DNA of 37,407 nucleotides, from contig NZ_JANFNY010000050.1 of assembly GCF_024437745.1 (NCBI RefSeq), positions 1 through 37,407 of the forward strand. Reading direction: 5' to 3'. The stretch comes from Roseomonas sp. GC11. GTDB lineage: Bacteria; Pseudomonadota; Alphaproteobacteria; Acetobacterales; Acetobacteraceae. Below, one piece after another: positions 34,816 through 37,407 of the stretch. Within the stretch, counting starts at the first letter, position 1; each line of letters opens with the position of its first letter. Both the position numbers and the translations under genes were made by a program. The notes under the pieces are model-generated. The model saw nothing but the letters and a program-made list of their open reading frames with translations. It was not told the origin of the DNA and searched no databases.

Positions 34816-34914
34816 CCGGGGGAAGAAAGAATTCTTCCCCCGGACCCCCATCCTCTTTTTCTATCTGAAAGAAAAAAGAAGCGGGGGTCTGGGGGAGAAT
34901 TCATTCTCCCCCAG
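34816..34914. repeat. GC-rich three-hairpin element between proB and proA
   Basis: Three stems can be drawn. CCGGGGGAAGAA (34816-34827) pairs with TTCTTCCCCCGG (34832-34843). CTGGGGGAGAAT (34889-34900) pairs with ATTCTCCCCCAG (34903-34914). Between them a T-rich/A-rich segment (about 34852-34880) can form a weak stem. In addition GGACCCCC (34842-34849) can pair with GGGGGTC (34883-34889), and the outer sequences GAATTC...GAATTC allow one long alternative fold. The design echoes the AT-rich elements elsewhere here, with different bases. It may terminate, attenuate or stabilise the proB-proA transcript. Confidence 0.8.
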
Positions 34915-34941
34915 TGTCCAACACTGAAGGAACAGCGCGCC

Positions 34942-36195
34942 GTGGATGCCATGACGAACCCGATCCTCCCTGTTGCCCAGGCGGCCCGCGCGGCCTCTGC
35001 CCTGCTGGCGCGGGCGGACCGACCGTCGAAGGACGCGGCGCTGCGCGCGGCGGCGGCGGCGCTGCGCGCGCGCGAGGCGGAGATCCTGGCCGCGAATGCC
35101 GCCGACCTGGCCGGGGCGCCCGGCCTCTCCCCCTCCTTCCAGGACCGCCTGACCCTGACCCCCGCCCGTATCGAGGCGATGGCGCGCGGCCTGGAGGAGA
35201 TGGCCGAACTGCCCGACCCGGTGGGCCGCAGCCTCTCCGAATGGACCCGCCCGAACGGGCTGGTGATCCGCCGCGTGGCGCAGCCGCTCGGCGTCATCGG
35301 CATGATTTTCGAGAGCCGACCGAATGTCGCGGCCGATGCCGGCGGGCTGTGCCTGAAGGCGGGCTCCGCCGTCATCCTGCGCGGCGGCAGCGAGAGCGCG
35401 CGCTCGGTCGCCGCCATCCATGCCGCGCTGCTGGACGGGCTGCGCGCGGCGGGCCTGCCGGAGGCCGCCATCCAGATCGCCCCCACCCAGGACCGCGCCT
35501 TTGTCGGCGCCATGCTGGCGGCGGCGGGGATGATCGACCTCATCATCCCGCGCGGCGGCAAGGGGCTGGTGACGCGGGTGATGCAGGAGGCGCGGGTTCC
35601 CGTGCTCGCCCATGCCGAGGGGCTGTGCCACACCTATATCCACGCGGCGGCGGAGCCGGAGATGGCGCGGCGCCTGCTGGCCAATGCCAAGATGCGCCGC
35701 ACCGGCATCTGCGGCGCCACCGAGACGCTGCTGATCGACGCCGCCATCGCCCCCGCCCTGCTGCCCGTGCTGGTGGCGGATCTGCGCGCCCTGGGCTGCG
35801 ATTTCCGCGCCGATGCGCGCGCCCGCGCCATCCTGCCGGAGCTGGCCGAAGCCAGCGCGGCGGATTTCTCGACCGAGTGGCTGGACGCCATCCTCTCCAT
35901 CGCCGTGGTGGACGGGGTGCAGGCGGCGCTGGCGCATATCCGCCGCCATGGCAGCGAGCATACCGAGGCCATCGTGACCCAGGATGAGGGCGCGGCGGCG
36001 GAATTCCTGGCCGGGCTGGATTCGGCGGTGGGGATGTGGAACGCCTCCACCCAGTTCTGCGATGGCGGGGAATTCGGCTTCGGCGCGGAGATCGGCATCG
36101 CCACCGGGCGGCTGCATGCGCGCGGGCCGGTGGGGCTGGAGCAGCTTTGCACCTATCGCTACCACGTCCTCGGCAGCGGGCAGACACGGCCCTGA
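34942..36195 (+). CDS. proA: Gamma-glutamyl phosphate reductase (proline synthesis)
   Basis: The enzyme reduces glutamyl phosphate to glutamate semialdehyde with NADPH, the second step of proline synthesis. The 417 residues match ProA throughout: PLGVIGMIFESRPNVAADA, LRGGSESARS, DLIIPRGGKGLV and VPVLAHAEGLCHTY. The catalytic Cys lies in TGICGATETLLID, and the C-terminal end is FGFGAEIGIATGRLHARGPVGLEQLCTYRY. I chose the GTG at 34942, about 11 bases after AAGGAA; an ATG at 34951 is the alternative. nadD starts two bases after the stop. Confidence 0.96.
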   Translation: MDAMTNPILPVAQAARAASALLARADRPSKDAALRAAAAALRAREAEILAANAADLAGAPGLSPSFQDRLTLTPARIEAMARGLEEMAELPDPVGRSLSEWTRPNGLVIRRVAQPLGVIGMIFESRPNVAADAGGLCLKAGSAVILRGGSESARSVAAIHAALLDGLRAAGLPEAAIQIAPTQDRAFVGAMLAAAGMIDLIIPRGGKGLVTRVMQEARVPVLAHAEGLCHTYIHAAAEPEMARRLLANAKMRRTGICGATETLLIDAAIAPALLPVLVADLRALGCDFRADARARAILPELAEASAADFSTEWLDAILSIAVVDGVQAALAHIRRHGSEHTEAIVTQDEGAAAEFLAGLDSAVGMWNASTQFCDGGEFGFGAEIGIATGRLHARGPVGLEQLCTYRYHVLGSGQTRP

Positions 36196-36197
36196 GC

Positions 36198-36854
36198 ATG
36201 CAACACGGCCTCGCCCAGCCGGGGCGCTGGGGGGATGGGCGCCGGCGGCGCATCGGCCTGCTCGGCGGCAGTTTCAACCCGGCGCATGACGGCCACCGCC
36301 ATGTGGCGCGGCAGGCGCGGCGCGCGCTGCGGCTGGATCAGGTGTGGCTGCTGGTCTCGCCGGGCAATCCGCTGAAGCCGGCGCGCGGCATGGCGCCCTT
36401 CGCGCGGCGGCTGGCCTCGGCCCGCGCCATCGCCGATGGGGTGGGCGTCATCGCCACCGGGCTGGAGGCGGCGATCGGCCAGCGCTACAGCGCGCGCACC
36501 CTGGCGCGGCTGCGGCAGATGTTCCCGCGGGTCCGCTTCGTGTGGATCATCGGGGCGGATAATCTGTGGCAATTGCCGCGCTGGCGGGACTGGCGGCGGC
36601 TGGTGGCGGGCACCGCCCTGGCGGTGCTGCCGCGCCCGGGCTGGAGCCGCCGGGCGCTGCACGGCGCCGCCGCCGCGCAGATGCGCCGCCGCCGCCGCCG
36701 GCCCGGGGCGCTGCTGGCCCCGGAGGAGATGGGCCGGGGGGTGGGCTGGGGAGCAGGCTGGGGGGCGGGTTGGGCACTGGTGCCGGCGCGCGAGCACCCG
36801 GCCAGCGCCACCGCCCTGCGCCAGTCCGGCACGGGATGGTTGCGGAACCGCTGA
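36198..36854 (+). CDS. nadD: Nicotinate-nucleotide adenylyltransferase
   Basis: The enzyme makes deamido-NAD from nicotinate mononucleotide and ATP. From the ATG at 36198 (218 residues) it has the nucleotidyltransferase motif RRIGLLGGSFNPAHDGHRHVA, then VWLLVSPGNPLKP, FVWIIGADNLWQLPRWRDW and, near the end, PASATALRQSG, the family's SSTxIR-type motif in variant form. A short Gly/Trp-rich stretch (GVGWGAGWGAGW, from GGGCTGGGG-type repeats near 36740-36770) sits before that motif and looks like a local expansion. The start lies two bases after proA, so the genes share a transcript. Confidence 0.92.
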   Translation: MQHGLAQPGRWGDGRRRRIGLLGGSFNPAHDGHRHVARQARRALRLDQVWLLVSPGNPLKPARGMAPFARRLASARAIADGVGVIATGLEAAIGQRYSARTLARLRQMFPRVRFVWIIGADNLWQLPRWRDWRRLVAGTALAVLPRPGWSRRALHGAAAAQMRRRRRRPGALLAPEEMGRGVGWGAGWGAGWALVPAREHPASATALRQSGTGWLRNR

Positions 36855-36935
36855 GCGGTTGCGCATTTTCGGTACTGGTCCGCAGGCATCGGGCCACGCC
36901 ATAGAGCACGCGAAGAAAAGAGACAGGAGGCTGCC

Positions 36936-37407
36936 ATAGCCCGCACCCCGAAGAGCCCGGACGAGACGCCCCGCAAGAGCGGCACGGCATCGCGCACCGG
37001 CAGCACCAGCCGCGCTTCCACCCGGAGCGCCCCCGCCGCCAAGGCGCCGCGCGCCGCCGCCAAGGCCGCGCCGGTGAAGACCGCCCGCAGCGCCGCCACC
37101 AAGCCCGCCGCGAGCAAGACCGCGCCCGCCAAGCCCGCCCGCAGCGCCGCCGCCAAGCCCGCCGCGAGCAAGGCCGCGCCCGCCAAGCCCACCCGCAGCA
37201 CGGCCACCAAGCCCGCCGCGAGCAAGGCCGCGCCCGCCAGGCCCTCCCGCAGCACGGCCACCAAGCCCGCCGCGAGCAAGGCCGCGTCCGCCAGGCCCGC
37301 CCGCAGCACGGCCACCAAGCCCGCCGCGAGCAAGGCCGCGCCCGCCAAGGCCACGCGCAGCACGGCCGCCAAGCCCGCCGCGAGCAAGGCCGCGCCCGCC
37401 AAGGCCA
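36936..37407 (+). CDS. Basic repeat protein in the rsfS position, apparent ATA start (partial at window edge)
   Basis: After nadD, AGGAGG (36925-36930) is followed five bases later by ATA, opening a frame that reads ARTPKSPDETPRKSGTASRT and stays open to the window end (at least 157 codons). In the same frame back to the nadD stop there is no ATG, GTG or TTG; the next one downstream is GTG 37074, with no ribosome site. From about residue 46 the product is made of 18-residue units such as ARSAAAKPAASKAAPAKP (six or more), rich in Lys, Ala, Pro and Ser like histone H1 tails. In alphaproteobacteria the gene after nadD is usually rsfS (ribosome silencing factor), so the repeats may be an N-terminal extension of RsfS. 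That is inference; the conserved domain would lie beyond the edge. Confidence 0.6.
   Translation, partial: MARTPKSPDETPRKSGTASRTGSTSRASTRSAPAAKAPRAAAKAAPVKTARSAATKPAASKTAPAKPARSAAAKPAASKAAPAKPTRSTATKPAASKAAPARPSRSTATKPAASKAASARPARSTATKPAASKAAPAKATRSTAAKPAASKAAPAKA
37074..37407 (+). repeat. 54-bp tandem repeat array (18-residue basic units)
   Basis: At least six units of 54 bases run to the window edge, with a core reading AAGCCCGCCGCGAGCAAG in nearly every unit. Differences between units are mostly single bases (for example GCC/ACC, AAG/AGG). The unit length keeps the frame, so copy number may vary between strains. The array encodes an H1-like, Lys/Ala/Pro-rich segment. Confidence 0.88.

Overview
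The window is very GC-rich (roughly 70% or more) bacterial chromosome. The ribosomal and housekeeping order rplU-rpmA-obgE-proB-proA-nadD followed by an rsfS-position gene, and a COQ9-family gene close to rpsU, both point to an alphaproteobacterium. The base composition, the Ala/Arg-rich proteins and the AT-rich intergenic repeats fit Acetobacteraceae (Roseomonas-like), but that genus-level placement is inference.

Layout. 1-220: a possible gene tail and a complex AT-rich repeat. 221-1757: COQ9-family gene and peptide deformylase (minus strand), divergent from rpsU. 2020-6335: a two-gene RND efflux pump. 6490-7893: a DHA2-type MFS exporter on the minus strand. 8083-12964: a signalling block with a receiver-kinase hybrid lacking an output domain, a Cache/PAS histidine kinase and a globin-coupled chemotaxis transducer. 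13098-16801: a hydantoinase/oxoprolinase pair on the minus strand. 17101-18845: a truncated response regulator coupled to a histidine kinase. 18898-21527: what looks like a decaying type II secretion remnant (gspL with a shortened C-terminus, a 61-codon gspM stub, gspK, a tiny ORF and a lytic transglycosylase). 21784-21921: a truncated (2Fe-2S) protein gene. 22125-27551: a second RND pump with an alpha/beta hydrolase. 27859-31472: a TetR regulator, YciI protein, azoreductase, secreted-type hydrolase and a GlxA-like AraC regulator. 31645-31734: tRNA-Ser(CGA). 31963-37407: the conserved rplU to rsfS-position block, ending in a gene that seems to begin at ATA and runs into 18-residue basic repeats cut by the window edge.

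The most unusual signal is structural rather than protein-coding. A family of AT-rich elements of about 115-117 bp can fold as two short T/A hairpins flanking a longer central stem. Three full copies (94-209, 12969-13085, 21542-21658) all lie at or next to the 3' ends of facing genes or gene remnants, and two half copies (7972-8007, 19926-19963) lie elsewhere. A sequence-unrelated element of the same three-hairpin design sits between proB and proA. The idea that they act as bidirectional terminators or as mobile palindromes is inference.

How genes may work together: the two RND pumps, the MFS exporter, the TetR regulator and the AzoR/YciI/hydrolase group suggest handling of toxic or electrophilic compounds. 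The three signalling genes at 8083-12964 combine small-molecule sensing and gas sensing. No outer-membrane channel gene for either RND pump is present here.
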